Origin: Hermatobates lingyangjiaoensis
Taxonomy: Eukaryota > Arthropoda > Insecta > Hemiptera > Hermatobatidae
DNA: 64,000 bases
Assembly: GCA_026182355.1 (NCBI GenBank)
Contig: JAPFBL010000601.1
Span: forward strand, 51,001 to 115,000
Direction of reading: 5' to 3'
The notes under the pieces were generated by a model that was not told the DNA's origin, ran no database searches, and saw nothing but the letters and a program-made list of their open reading frames with translations. Both the position numbers and the translations under genes were made by a program. Below, in pieces: positions 1 to 11,570 of the stretch; positions within the stretch are counted from its first letter, which is position 1; each line of letters begins with the position of its first letter.

Positions 1-389
1 TCGCGATAGTATCACGCACAGATACTGATTTTAATGAAATTTTGAAGTCAAAACGACAGTATCATTCGTCACATTAATTTCATTTTATAAAACTCAAGGC
101 AGGAATCTGTATAGCTTACCCTGATTTCTCCAACAAGATATGTTTTAATTTTTCTATGTTTATACTCTAATATTTGAGGAAATTAAATTACAGGCACTAA
201 CTTTTTTTTTTATTTATTCCTTCAGCCCGCGTAAATGTGGGATATAATGTATTAATATATAATGTGGCCCTTACATTGAAAAGTTTGGAGACCCTTGATC
301 TATGTGATTGAGGTGGAAAAGACTGACTCAGTCTTTTGAATTAATTTTTACTTACACAATCCCGTAGACCTACTCTCAACAGAGCAGAT

Positions 390-530
390 ATCAACCTGAA
401 GAAGAACACTGAGTGTTCGAAACGCTTAGTTAGATTCATATTAAACTTTCTTTCTGTGAAGACGTAATTCTTGAAATCCCCAAATTTGAGTAAATACCAC
501 AGTATAACAGATTGCACAAATAATGAATTA
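390..530 (+). ncRNA. Hammerhead-like motif with element 3' terminus (ACGCGT family)
   Basis: The core CTGAAGA (396-402) is followed by one unpaired A, stem II GAACAC/GTGTTC (404-409 and 413-418) and GAAA (419-422). The stem III sequence is decayed (ACGCTT rather than ACGCGT). About 75 bp downstream is a terminal box, GAGTAAATACCACA then ATAACAGATTGCACAA, that recurs after the same motif near 9860, 26712 and 46470. I read this as the 3' end of a hammerhead-bearing retroelement, probably inactive. Confidence 0.6.
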
Positions 531-1460
531 AAGTTTCATCCAAAACTCATTTTAAAAATTAAATATTATTATTTTTAACTTGGAAATAATATAGCTGTTA
601 GCATAATATAACTAAACAACTTCCTATGACAATGTTACATGATTTATTTATCAAATTAAATGTTGGAATAATTAATATTGTTCAACAATAGTTGGAAATC
701 TTCTCATGGCTAATTTAAATCTTTCGGATTATTTGTTTTCTCAACTATTGTTTAGCTGTTATCCTCATTTACAATCTCCGACTGTTGACCAGAGGTGAAT
801 CCATTGACCTTGAGGATGGCGATTTGGGTTTTTAACTGGTCTACCATGTAGGTGATTCTCCTAGAGATTAGCATTACAGACTGTCTTTAGATCTTGTTTT
901 AATCTATAATCAACGTAATGAAAATTTATGGCAACTCTTTGGAATCAATTATCTTCTGTTGAAATCAAATATACTTTGTTGCTTATATAAACTTCGTAAA
1001 CTGTTACATTGTGTATCTATAATTTAGTTTAATGCACGAAGTATTATAATTTAGTTCAAGTTAATAGTAATATTACTGATGCACGTTTGATAATTACATT
1101 AAGTGAGTTATGTATAATAATCATTAGAATGTAATATTTATAATTTAAAATAGTAAAATCTATTACAACTCCCTCTTAATTGCACATTGTTTTTTTTTAC
1201 AAAAATACAGTAATACTAAGTAAAAGTAATTACAAAAAAAATTACGAAAAGTACTTTTATTGCTGTTTTCAACATAACTTTTTAAGATTATAATTTCTTT
1301 CATTTTATTTATTCTCATACTCAAATTTTCTGTATGTTTCTGTCATTTGCTACTTGAAATGTATGTAATTTATGCTTCTTTGAATCAATTATCTTCTTTG
1401 AAATATATATATACTTTGATATTTAATAAATCGTAACACTAGAACATGGTAATACCACTA
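531..1460. other. No gene seen; AT-rich DNA
   Basis: Plain AT-rich sequence with homopolymer runs. I see no coding signal, structured RNA or repeat that I can name. Confidence 0.5.
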
Positions 1461-1464
1461 GATA

Positions 1465-1503
1465 CTCACGAGTACTATATTTCGATGTCCTCGTCTTCAG
1501 GAA
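1465..1503 (-). ncRNA. Hammerhead-like motif (ATAT family)
   Basis: On the minus strand CTGAAGA is followed by C, a short weak stem II (GA..TC around GGACA), GAA and ATAT. A near-identical minus-strand copy lies at 57277-57312, so this is a dispersed element end and not chance. Stem II is only 2-3 bp, so activity is doubtful. Confidence 0.5.
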
Positions 1504-1959
1504 TATTACTGAGCACGTTGAATCTCCAAAGGCATGATAATCAAGACTGTTACTTCGTTTCGAACTTAGAAGCACTCAACCTGTAGCACAATTTTTTTTC
1601 GGAGGAAAGGTAGTACTAGGGAAAGAATAAAGAGATAAAACAAGATAAAAATTTAGTGTTCAATAAAGATATAATTTTTCAATTATTTCATACTAAAATT
1701 ATTTTCATTTCTAATTAAATGAGTACTTGTATAATACTAAACTTAATAAAAAAATATATCTACATGTATATATACTATAAAATCGGAAAGACGATTGAAA
1801 TTGGACATATACAAGGAAAAGTTCAAAATGGAAGAAAAGTAACCCACAGAGTAAAAAAAACACATCTTTTAACTCAGGGTTATAACCTTTTTGGGCAGCA
1901 AAACTTTTGGGTTACCTTTTGTTGCGTCTTCGGCGTGCTTGCCGAAGCCTTTCTCTTTT

Positions 1960-2000
1960 TTCTCTTGAAGACGGATTTTCCAAAAATTGTAGTTAGTAAG
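1960..2000 (+). ncRNA. Degenerate hammerhead-like motif (AATT family)
   Basis: TTGAAGA (C3 replaced by T), C, stem II GGA/TCC and then AAAAATT: G12 of the GAA box is lost. The flanks (a CTCTTTT-type stretch upstream, GTAAGTGTGTTTC downstream) match the intact family copies at 21155 and 25085. Probably a dead copy. Confidence 0.45.
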
Positions 2001-2018
2001 TGTGTTTCATTCGATATG

Positions 2019-2260
2019 CACCTGGCCCTTGATTTATTCACGCGGGAGGTGAATAAATCTGAGTACGGTGTCCCTCAGAGAGGACGTTAAGCCGTTGGTT
2101 GTGAGCCTGTACAATATCACGGTATTCGTTAAAGATCTCTATTCTAAATACACTTGAGATAGGCAGAATTTAGGACTGCCAGTCTAGGATCGATCTTCAT
2201 TGCTGTGGTATCATAAAGAGCGAAAATTCGACCTCGTAGGTTCTTTTATGAGACTGCCGC
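2019..2260 (+). mobile_element. tRNA-derived SINE, 5'-truncated
   Basis: The body matches the full-length SINE at 38743: CCTGGCCCTTGATTTATTCA, the palindromic TTCACGCGGGAGGTGAA segment, GTCCCTC, GAGCCTGTAC, ACTCGTTAAAGATC and TTAGGACT. The tRNA-like head with the A and B boxes is missing, as expected of an incomplete retroposed copy. Confidence 0.75.
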
Positions 2261-2618
2261 TTCAATGATATCCTAAATCAAATCAGCTTTATTGTGTTCA
2301 AAACTACGGGACACAGTCTTTATATCACTGTCTTAGAGACCGTTCTGTCTGTCCAACATAATACGATCCAATGTTCTGCATTTACCTACAGGAGTTCAGA
2401 ATACTGACTTGTGACTTGTCAGGAGGGTTACTATCCGAAAACTACTCCATACTGAGTACTACTCCATATTTTCAAGCTATCCTTTCGGCATACACTTGTT
2501 TTCCTTCAACTTGAAAAGTCATCCACGTAAAATTTAAAAGTGGAATTACTTTGTGGGCTATATAAACTAACTACCATATATTGCAGCTTCTTTGTAATTT
2601 TGTATCAATCTTTTAAAC

Positions 2619-4167
2619 CAGCTATTCACAAAGGGGTCCATGTAGACCCCTGGAGGTCTATGGGACTTCATAGGGGGGTCCATGATCACCAAGGGGTCTA
2701 TTGAGAGTCTATGAATGTCTCTTTAGTAAAAAATAAATTTATAAATAAAAAATAAAAATAATAAAAATAAATGAATAAATAAATAAATAAAATTAACATA
2801 ATAATATTAATAATAATAAATAAAATAATATTTATAAATGAATATTAAGGTATTCGTATTGTAATAAAAATAATAAGTAAATATAAACTAGATTTGGGGA
2901 GGAAGTGAGCATGAATAATGAAAAAGTATGTTTTGATAACTTATAAAATAGGTCCAATGTTTTGATATCAGAGTTTAATTCCGAAATTAAAACCCCCCAC
3001 CATACCACCTACTAGAGTTGGGAATTAGTTGATTGAAATTACTGTAATATTATTTGTTTTATTTATTATTATTATGATTTCCATGGACTTTAATATATAG
3101 ATATAATTATTGATATTTCAGTTTCTTTCTTCTTTACAGTTGCCCCTCATTTTCCTATTACTATGTGTTTTAAAATGAGTCGTCTGTGGTAGCCATTAAA
3201 CACACACACACACAATTAGATGTATATACAGTAGAAGTCCATTAGTCCGGCATACAACAGTCCGGAATGCCCGATAATCCGGCATCGCTTCGGAAAATTG
3301 TAAAAATTTTGGTTTTCTCCAAAAGTGTGTCTTTAAAGCAAATAAAAACGCTCAAGAGCTATTCAGAAGTTTTCGGGGTAGTTCGGGATCGTTCGGAAGC
3401 GCTCGGTATTGTTCAGAATACCGAACTTCAGCACTCCAAAAATGCTGGAGAAAACTTTGGCCAGCTGCAAACCCTGCATCTGAACTAACTCTACTGACTG
3501 ATGAGGAAGAAAACCATCAAGACACTCTGACCAAAGTTTTGGATGTCGTTAGAAGTGCTGACAATCCCTTGAAAAACCTGCCTGAAGATGAGGTAGAGGA
3601 GTGGCTTCTAATCGACGAGAATGAACCTGTTGAACAAGAGGACATTATCAACATTGTAGTAAACCCTAAGCCTACTCAAAACCTTGAATAAAGTGACTCA
3701 GATGCCGAAACGGAAGAAAAAGAAAAAAATCAGCTAGGCAGAAGCTGCAGAATCACTAAATAAGTTTATCTCTTTTGCTGAGGCTAGTACTAGCTACAGT
3801 GCTTCAGAAATTATTGATTTCTATATTATTAGAAATTTTATACTAAACGCCAAAAATCAAGAAAACAAAAAGACATTCGTAACTTTTTTAAATCTAATGA
3901 AATACGTTTTAAAGTACGTGTACATACATCATATGAAATGTAAAATAAACTTTGTTGTATGTATGTGCATATTGTATTTGTAGTTTAATTATTAACTTAA
4001 TTGTTCTTATAATTACTACCCAATAGACCGGAATTTTCGGTAGTCCGGCACCGAGCCGGATTATCGGACTTCTACTGTATTTATATATATTCCTTAGGTA
4101 GGGGGTCTATGAAAAAAATAAAATTCCTACAGGAGGGTCTATGGAAGAAAAAGTTTGAGAACCCCTG
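2619..4167. mobile_element. hAT-type non-autonomous DNA transposon, split by a Tigger insertion
   Basis: The right end reads AAAGTTTGAGAACCCCTG and the left end CAGCTATTCACAAAGGGGTC. Both fit the CAGGGGTTCTCAAAC-type hAT inverted terminus and are followed by the 'ggggtctatgg' subterminal repeats usual in these elements. The flanking 8-bp direct repeats TTTTAAAC (2611-2618) and TTTCAAAC (4168-4175) differ at one base, as in an old hAT target-site duplication. Without the nested element it is about 700 bp and has no transposase. TIR similarity is imperfect on the left. Confidence 0.75.
3229..4077 (+). mobile_element. Tigger/pogo-type DNA transposon deletion derivative
   Basis: The terminal inverted repeats begin CAGTAGAAGTCC (3229) and end GGACTTCTACTG (4077), with TA on both sides, the target duplication of the Tc1/mariner-pogo superfamily. 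Inside, a decayed frame from about 3480 reads LTDEEENHQDTL and then NLPEDEVEEWLLIDENEP, acidic C-terminal sequence of the type found at the end of Tigger-like DDE transposases, followed by stops. No catalytic core remains, so the copy is non-autonomous. It lies inside an older hAT element. Confidence 0.8.
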
Positions 4168-4199
4168 TTTCAAACCAAAATCTATACACTCGATCAATA

Positions 4200-4930
4200 T
4201 ATTAAATACCATAAATCTTTGTATTGTCCTGTTATTATATAATCAAATTAATCTGTGTTCAAAAAAAGAATAATAAATATAATATTCTTCATTTATTATA
4301 TATTAGTTTCGTCAATAAGATAATATATGTATGGTTTAGTCTAAAGATATTTAACTTTTTTTTTTAAAAAAAAAAGGATAACGTATTTTTTCCCTCATTT
4401 GGCATCCTTTTAAAGTAATTAGTTTTCCAACACATCATCTCCAATAACAGTCAATTATATTTAGATAGTTTTTTAACAAAATAAAAACTAGTTTAAACGA
4501 AATATATTCAAGTAAATAAAAAATTCCAATGAGAAAAATGTATCGATAATTATCCCTTTTTTCGATATTTTTTTAACTCAATTATTCTTTCCTGAATTTT
4601 TATCGTCAGTATTAGTTCGTTAGTAATTTTGGTAGTTTTTGTTTGAATTCATTATTTTTTTGCAATTTAATGCTCATGTCTATAGCATTTACTGCGTGAT
4701 TTAGCCTTTCTATTTATTTTTCTTATCATTTAATAGATCAGGTAATTATTTATGTTCTTAATATTTTTTGGTAATATTTTGGCAAATTATTTGTTTTAAT
4801 AATATTTTTTTAAGTTGCTGGGAAAATGTTCTCTTGCATCCCATGTTACTGGCATCCTTCACTGTTTTACTGTCACCGCCATTGTTTTTATGTTATAGTG
4901 TGATTCAGCATAAAGCTGACCTCAGTATTT
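4200..4930. other. No gene seen; AT-rich DNA
   Basis: Poly-T-rich sequence with short A and T runs. No coding or repeat signature recognised. Confidence 0.5.
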
Positions 4931-4931
4931 C

Positions 4932-5597
4932 ATGAGGTAGGGTTACGAGGTAGTGGCAGGCTCACAAGAGAACACATATGTGACTAGACATTGGCCCTTT
5001 GTGATACCCCACAATGAACATTCTACATTGAGAATAGTCAATTTTGCTTATCTCAAGTATTCTTAGAGTTGGGATCTTTAACAAGTACCTGACATCGGGC
5101 AGGCTCGATGTTAAGATTCGATTTAGAGGTTAAACAAAACTTTAATAACATTTATAAGACGACACAAAGAACTCGAAATAGATAATGAAACAAGAAATAA
5201 AAGGAAAAAAATATAACAATTAAAGGAATATGCAAAGTAAAAAATTAACTACACAGACAACACTGAGTCCACAATGTAGATGACAAGTGTAGGTAGGTTA
5301 TAGGAAAATGAAATACACAGTCAGTTAGTTACTCTTGAAGATGGGATCCAGACGGACCCGAAACCGGTCGAGCTTTTCTGAGACTTTACAAGGTATAACG
5401 GACAGTATTAATACTAATTCTAATATTACTAACCTCAATGAACTAACCCATTAACTATATCCTCTCAAAGTGTCGACGTATGACATGCTCAGTTTTATTC
5501 ACCTTCAACGTGAATAAATCGAGAGCCAGAAGTAGGTATTGAACCCCGGACCTACCAATCCAGAGACAAAGACGTTACCACTGAGCTAAACTGGCTT
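4932..5597 (-). mobile_element. tRNA-derived SINE split by a hammerhead-bearing insertion
   Basis: The SINE head (B box, A box and the TTCACC..GTGAATAAATC palindrome) lies at 5461-5597 and the 3' part at 4932-5110, both minus strand and in the correct order. The roughly 350 bp between them (5111-5460) is absent from other copies. About 18 bp of the SINE body is missing at the junction, consistent with a target-site deletion on insertion. Confidence 0.75.
5111..5460 (+). mobile_element. Hammerhead-bearing insertion inside a SINE (ACCGGT family)
   Basis: Contains TTGAAGA (5335-5341), an unpaired T, stem II GGG(A)TCC/GGACCC, GAA, the palindrome ACCGGT and C. Stem I is CTC/GAG. The core matches the pair at 19510 and 19765. 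Except for C3 to T, the conserved core positions look intact. This is a good example of an element of this class landing in an older repeat. Confidence 0.65.
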
Positions 5598-5599
5598 CC

Positions 5600-6790
5600 A
5601 ACGTTAACAAAAAAAGAGAAAATAAATCATATAAACAGAACATATTAAATTTGTTTTGTTGATAATAATGTATAGCATGAATTCAAAAAATGCTTGTTCT
5701 TAAATTTATATTAGTAAAGTTATTGCTTTTAATTTCACCCATTAAATAAAGTACAAATGAACCACATCTCCCTCATCTAAAAGAGACCTCGCCAACTAAA
5801 TCTGATCTGTAAACGTTTTAAACACATTATCGTGTGACGCACATAAGCTGGTATCATCCAGCATAGAGTTAGTATCGAGATCAGTTTGTTGGGACATTGC
5901 TCCTATGCATCAAAATGTATACAAATACGTTGAAGTATTTTTATATCTATTTATTTCGTCTACAAATTCATCATTAAGATTGAGCTAAACTTTAAATATT
6001 AAATAATTATAATTTATTTCGATATATATTTATGACGAGGTAAACGAAGACCGTACGGCTTATCACAAGAGCATTTGTTTTATCGTTTAATATTATAAAG
6101 TATTGCAGGTAACTCTGCGGTAACACGATTACCAATATTTTATTTTAGCCGACTGAGTTATACAATTTATGCCAGAACTATGATTCTGTCTTTTTTTTTT
6201 TTGTGATGGTTTTCCAGTTTTGTCTCCATTCAAGTAGAAAATCAGCTTTCACTGATTTGTTTGTTTTCTTTATTGTCTACAGCTTTTGTTAAGAACTTGT
6301 TCTTAAGTATGTTGTAAATAAAAGTAGTCATTGCTTCATGTACGTACGGTCAGAGCCGTATGATAGGTGATGGAGTAGGAATTATATCACAGAACTGAAT
6401 ATTGAAATGAGGATGATTGGAATAAAGTTGTAAAAATAATAATTTAAGATAAAAATAAAAGGATAATAATCAAAAAATAATAATAGTCAAAGGTAAACTA
6501 ATCTCTAACCATTCAGAACAGTCCTCCCTACCTTTTTAAATTCAAACCTGGTTTACAATGCGCATTAAGAAACCAGATATGTAATCCTCATCATTATTAT
6601 TATTTAAGTATCTATTATTTATATTCCTGGATTTTATTTTGTTTCAGCTATTTTCTTCTTATTTTCTTCATTATTATCTTTTAAGTTTTTATTATTTATA
6701 TTTCCTAGTTTTCTTCATTTTCACTTTCTATTTCTTAGCTTATTCTTAGTTAATTTCTCTTACCTCACTTGAAACGGGCACGCGTGTGAC
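5600..6790. other. No gene seen; AT-rich DNA
   Basis: AT-rich sequence including TTATTATTATT- and AATAATAATT-type low-complexity stretches (about 6430-6740). No coding exon recognised. Confidence 0.5.
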
Positions 6791-6799
6791 AACACTGTT

Positions 6800-6953
6800 G
6801 GTCTCCAACCGTCGCTTCACAAGTGCACTTGGTGTCTCTTTCTCAACTCTTCTGATGACGGTTCAACCGAAAATTAGAGACAGTAAGTGTGTTTGTTCCT
6901 TAGTTCTGTGTTTGTGATTCATCGTGAAACGTATATATATATATATATATATA
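6800..6953 (+). ncRNA. Hammerhead-like motif (AATT family) ending in (TA)n
   Basis: CTGATGA (6852-6858), C, stem II GGT/ACC, GAA, AATT, A, with stem I TCTT/GAGA. The same cassette occurs on the minus strand at 55961-56110. It runs into a (TA)11 tract at 6932-6953, as many copies in this window do. Confidence 0.65.
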
Positions 6954-6999
6954 ACACTTAAAATAAACAGTGACACATAGACTGAAACATAACAAAAGA

Positions 7000-7053
7000 C
7001 TCACTTTTCAATATTTCGACCGTAATGGCGGTCGTCCTCAGGAGAAGAAGTGA
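7000..7053 (-). ncRNA. Hammerhead-like motif (ATAT family, GACCG stem)
   Basis: CTGAGGA, C, stem II GACCG/CGGTC around CCATTA, GAA, ATAT, T. Stem I is split into TC/GA and CACTT/AAGTG by an internal loop, the kind of stem I loop that natural hammerheads use for tertiary contacts. A (TA)n tract follows at 7090-7117. Near-identical copies are at 14642, 55058 and 63715. Confidence 0.7.
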
Positions 7054-7086
7054 ATTGACGGAGGGACGACAGTCACACTACTCAAC

Positions 7087-7121
<35 letters not shown>

Positions 7122-7129
7122 TACGACTG

Positions 7130-7310
7130 TGAAATAGAAACAAAATTGAAGTTTATGAGGACTCGGTCAGTTCTTCAAGTTTAAATTAAATTCACATTGC
7201 CAAAGTTTCCAACCTTTTTCATAGGCAGAATTATAAAATGTTTGAAACAGAAAAACCAAGTATTACATTAGAGATTATTTTACAAAGAAAAATAGTCTGT
7301 GAATTTCAAC
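7130..7310 (-). mobile_element. GGTTTT-stem element with altered hammerhead core
   Basis: The minus strand contains GCCTATGAAAAAGG, then a decayed stem and TTTGGC. It aligns with better copies at 25725-25770 and 32418-32462, where a GGTTTT stem is followed by CCGAAACGTTGGC. The usual CTGANGA box is replaced by TATGAAA, so this lineage either lost activity or folds differently. Confidence 0.45.
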
Positions 7311-7319
7311 AACAACTGA

Positions 7320-8680
7320 CTAGTTTGAATAAACACATGGCACAGTGTGGTTACCAGTTTATTCACAAAACTGAAACATTAATTTATATTAATTTTTTTT
7401 TAATACGTTTTTAAAGAAAGTTGAATTGTAAGTATAACTTGAAATATTAAATGAATCATTGGGGTTCATATAGAAGATGTCATGTCTAATCCTTGAGAAT
7501 GTAGAATACATACTCTGCTATTAGCCCACTTTGAGATTTCGTTTATTTCTCATAATAACCTTTAATTTTATTTGTAATTTCCATTATAAATATAATTATG
7601 GCAAATGATTTCGTAAAAGATTTAAAAGGTGGCACGTTATAATAAGGTTTAGATAAAATCTTAGACCAGCTAGGTCTTTCCAACAGGAAAATCATAATTT
7701 TCCTCACCTTTAATAAAGGACCTATGAATTAATTCTTGAATGAGTTTTAATACCTGATTTAGGTTTCCATTGATAAATGAAGCTTATTATAGACACAAAA
7801 GGTTTTAATTTATGTTACTAAATTTTTTTTTTGGACGATGATTTAACGTTTGAAAAGGTTTATTAAGGCAAAGCGAAGACCTTGAGTCGCAGGATGCCCG
7901 TGTTCCTTCTACTCAATTATTAACTCCTTTGTTCCGTCCAGTTCACTCCCTCCCCCCTTTCATTTTCTTTCTGCAGTTCCTCAGATCATGGGAGAATAAA
8001 AAAAAATTAAAAAAAAAAAAAAACGGCGCCCTTTCAATGAAGCAAAAGTGGTTAATTGTTCAGTAGGTTTGACCCATCCTGTGTACAACATAATAGCATT
8101 AATTGCTTGAATAATCCCCATTCAGACTACGGAAACTATTAAAGTTTACCAACGAAACGTTAACACACTTGCATGCAGTTTGTTATACTAAGACACAAGC
8201 CGTTTTATTCGTTAAGAAGCATTAGGTTGAGAAATTGAACTAGTTAAATCGAGCCTAAAAACTTTAATAAGTAATAAATTGAATAGATTAATAAATTAAT
8301 CCATGTTTTATCATTTTTTACAGACATAAGTATCACTTTAGCTTCAATAATTGTCATTTTTTTTTATTTTTAGTTGATAAGTGCATCACCTACCAGTGCA
8401 TTAGCGCTGTCTGGTTTTGTTCGATTCTCTAGTTCCTCATATTTTGTTGTATAGCATAATTGCCAGTTTTTGAATATTTAAAATAAAAGCTTACTTCTCT
8501 TTTACATTTACTAACAAGAAGCCTGATCTAGTTTCTTGTGTATATTGTTTTTTTTTTGTTTTCCAACTCTCACACACGTAAGGCTTTCAGCTTTTAGTGC
8601 TGTTCTAGGGGGCAGAAATTGTGGCTCATTTATTATTTGGCACCCATGTTAGTAATGAGAGAGACCATATTACCAGTTGA
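7320..8680. other. No gene seen; AT-rich DNA
   Basis: AT-rich with A-runs (8000-8025). A mildly GC-richer stretch at 7870-7990 does not match any repeat elsewhere in the window that I can see. Confidence 0.45.
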
Positions 8681-8689
8681 TTCCACAAT

Positions 8690-9003
8690 GGAAGTCTTAA
8701 TTTTGCCTAACTTAAATGTATTTAGAAAATGGATCTTTAACGAGTATCTGACATCGTAGAGGCTAGGGACCGACGGTTTTAACGTCCTCTTCGAAGGACG
8801 ATGTTAAACCGTCATTTATTAAAAACTAACTGTACTCAGATTTATTCACTTCCTACGTGAATAAATCAAAGGATTGGTGGGGATCGAAATCCGGACTAAC
8901 AGTTCAGAGGCGATCACCTCAACGTGAATAAATCGAAGGATAGTTGAACCTAGGACCTACCAGTTCTGAGACGAGTACGTTAACCACTGAGCTAACCTGG
9001 CCC
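8690..9003 (-). mobile_element. tRNA-derived SINE with a duplicated B-box region
   Basis: The minus strand carries the A box (AGCTCAGTGGTTAACGTACT), B box, and the body and 3' part through GTTAAAGATC. On the plus strand there are two consecutive GTGAATAAATC segments followed by B-box-like GGATCGAAATCC and AACCTAGGACC. The head region therefore appears duplicated, or two SINEs are joined. Confidence 0.65.
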
Positions 9004-9499
9004 TTGCATCTGTTTAATTTAAGACCCATCTTAAGTATGTATATAAAGAGTGGGTAGAAAGTAACTGCTTTTAAAATAGCTGAGTCAGATATCTAAAGAG
9101 TAGCATGCCTGCCTTTAGTGCTGCGGGATAACGTTGTTATCTTAGTCATGACCGTCTACCAGAGATAGCAAATGTGCACTCGGTCCCTTGAAGAGGTCGT
9201 AAATCTGTCTATCTTGAACTAGTATCTTTATCCAATAAAAAATAGAGTAAGATAAAATTAATGATACTTTAGTACTCTAGTTGTCGATAGCATTCTGTAA
9301 TGTGGCTCGCTTTTGAATCAAATGGATACCAAATAACAAATGAGCCATACTTCCTACCCAAATCAACACTAAAAGTGACGCCTTACAAGTTTGAATTTGA
9401 AAATAACTTGTAAAATATATGTAGTAATTGTTTCTTTCATTTTTTATTATTTTTTATATTGGGGAATTTAAAAAATTACGTTTCCATTCAAAAAAAAGT

Positions 9500-9905
9500 T
9501 TAATCTGAAAATTGATAACACGTTTCGAACACCTAGTGTTCTTCTTCAGGTTTACATTACCAACGAAACATTAACACACTTGCATGAGTTTAGTATAGTA
9601 AGACACAGGTCGTTTTACTGGTTAAGAAATTATAGGTTGAGAAATTTAACTAGTCAAGCCGAGCTTAAAAACTTTAATAAATTAATTAATTTTTATTTAT
9701 AGTTGATGTGTATCGTATATCTAAAGAATAGCGTATCTAGGGAATATCTTTGCACTCTTGAGATATAAACCTGAAGAATAACACTATGTGTTCGAAACAC
9801 AATGATAGTTTTCATATTAAACTTCTTTGTGTTGAGAAGTAATTCATGAAACCCCTCAATATGAGTAAATACCACACCATAACAGATTGCAAAATAATGA
9901 ATTAT
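9500..9905. mobile_element. Pair of divergent hammerhead-like motifs (GAACAC stem)
   Basis: The minus-strand motif at 9520-9551 has CTGAAGA, A, stem GAACAC/GTGTTC and GAAACG. The plus-strand motif at 9771-9800 has CTGAAGA and GTGTTCGAAAC. The element terminus GAGTAAATACCACACC..ATTGCA follows at 9862-9890. The segment between them (9552-9767) is not palindromic, so one arm has diverged or been replaced. Confidence 0.55.
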
Positions 9906-10612
9906 TTTTTCATGTTACGATACATGACTCCTTTTCGTTCACTACCGCAGCTTATTAACTCAATTAACTAACTAACTAAGTCAATTAACGTATTCACTAA
10001 TTTACGGTTAATTGTGGCATTTGAATAAAAAAACAAGAATAAGGATTGAGAAAATCGAGAAAATTGAGAAAAATTAAACCCTGACTTGGGTTTAATCAGG
10101 AAAGAAGGTAAACTACATTTGAGAAGCTACATATCCAATTTTTATCTAGCATGATGAAAAGTTACCTACAATTACAGTTAAAAATTACAGGAAACATGTC
10201 TACAAGAAAACGTTTAACTATGAAACAACTCGTTTTTTAAGTATGAATAATAACATAGGAACTAGTGCACGACTATAGAATTACTGACAGTTATTAAATA
10301 GGTATTTACCCGCTTATGATATTATCGACAGCCCCTTTAGGACTGTTTTGTAAGAATCACTTTTCTATAGGTAAACTGGTTTCTATTGAAAAATGCTTTG
10401 AGGAATATACGTTTTAGTTCTCGGGAACAAACTATCAAAGAATAGGAGCATAACTGATAATTCACCGAATTATAGAAGGTACAGAAAAAGTTGTGCAGTA
10501 TATCCGAGAGAAAAAAAATTAGGTATGATTAGATGATTAAACCTTAAGAACGATGATGATGACGCCAGAATGATGAGGTGATGATTATGATGATTAATAT
10601 GATGCCGAGGAG

Positions 10613-10614
10613 GC

Positions 10615-10684
<70 letters not shown>
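10613..10684 (+). repeat. (GAT)n microsatellite
   Basis: About 24 TGA/GAT triplets. They produce long His-rich and Ile-rich minus-strand ORFs that are artefacts. The flank at 10488-10555 is duplicated beside the second array at about 11330-11395. Confidence 0.9.
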
Positions 10685-10746
10685 CTGTGAATAGTTTGCT
10701 GAAGAGAAGAGCAAAAGTTGAGGCTGGGATGGCTGTATGAGATGTA

Positions 10747-11227
10747 CATTCATACCTCAATTTAACGGATCTCACTTTAACGAATTTCAAAACCAACAGA
10801 CTAAATATGTAGCTTTGTTTACAGCTGTGACAGAATCCGTGTTTGGTTAGTGTTTTTTTAACCTTTTTGGTCCTCTTTTGTGACTTGTTCGTGAAATATT
10901 CAACTTTTTTTAAAGATAATATTATCAACGTCATACACCGTCTATCGCTAAAAAAAAAAAAAAAACCAGCTATAGACGAGGTATGACGGTTGATAATAAT
11001 ATCTTATTTACTAACCTCTGTGGCACTAACAATATGCAAGTATTTTTTTTTTTTTAAGCGTAGCACCTGTAAACTCTTTAGAAAAGCGGAAAAGAGTCAA
11101 CTTAACATCATCACAGAAGGTTGAGTTGATTAAAAAGTTGGAATACAGTAGTATCGGAAACTTCGGATGATCAGGAATATCGGACCAGTGCTCCCTCCTT
11201 TTAGTCTGTTAAACCGAGGCATGACTG
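10747..11227. mobile_element. Tigger/pogo-type element with transposase N-terminal remnant
   Basis: The inverted termini (CATTCATACCTCAATTTAACGG on the left; CAGTCATGCCTCGGTTTAAC as the complement on the right) are flanked by TA at 10745-10746 and 11228-11229. Plus-strand sequence near 11085-11150 reads KRKRVNLTSSQKVELIKKLE, closely resembling the start of the CENP-B/Psq-type helix-turn-helix domain of Tigger transposases, and then breaks off. An imperfect hairpin with roughly 35-bp arms around a poly-A loop lies at about 10914-11000. The rest of the transposase is missing. Confidence 0.75.
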
Positions 11228-11394
11228 TAAATGATGGTATAATGTGGCTTTTCTATAGTGGCCGTTAAAAACAGAGAGGATTGAAACATAGTGAGACACT
11301 TTAAGCTGATTTATAGTTTTCCATAGTACAATATGTTGTGCAGTATATCTGGAGAAGAAAAATTAGGTATGTTTAGATGATAAAACTTTAAGAA

Positions 11395-11407
11395 CGATGA
11401 TGATGTC

Positions 11408-11498
<91 letters not shown>
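11395..11498 (+). repeat. (GAT)n microsatellite
   Basis: About 34 GAT triplets with one interruption. The 70 bp upstream (TTGTGCAGTATATC..., GATGATAAAACTTTAAG) repeats the flank of the 10613 array. Confidence 0.9.
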
Positions 11499-11570
11499 TC
11501 AGTGTCTAATTGTTGGGGCTTGATATTTTTGAAATATAATTAATGCTTTAAGTAATAACTTCTGTAGTAT

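Noticed and set aside
10470..10934. 154-codon ORF with a long His tract (and an overlapping Ile-tract ORF)
   Set aside because: Pure translation of the (GAT)n microsatellite and its flanks. The two reading frames give unrelated homopolymer tracts and no domain.
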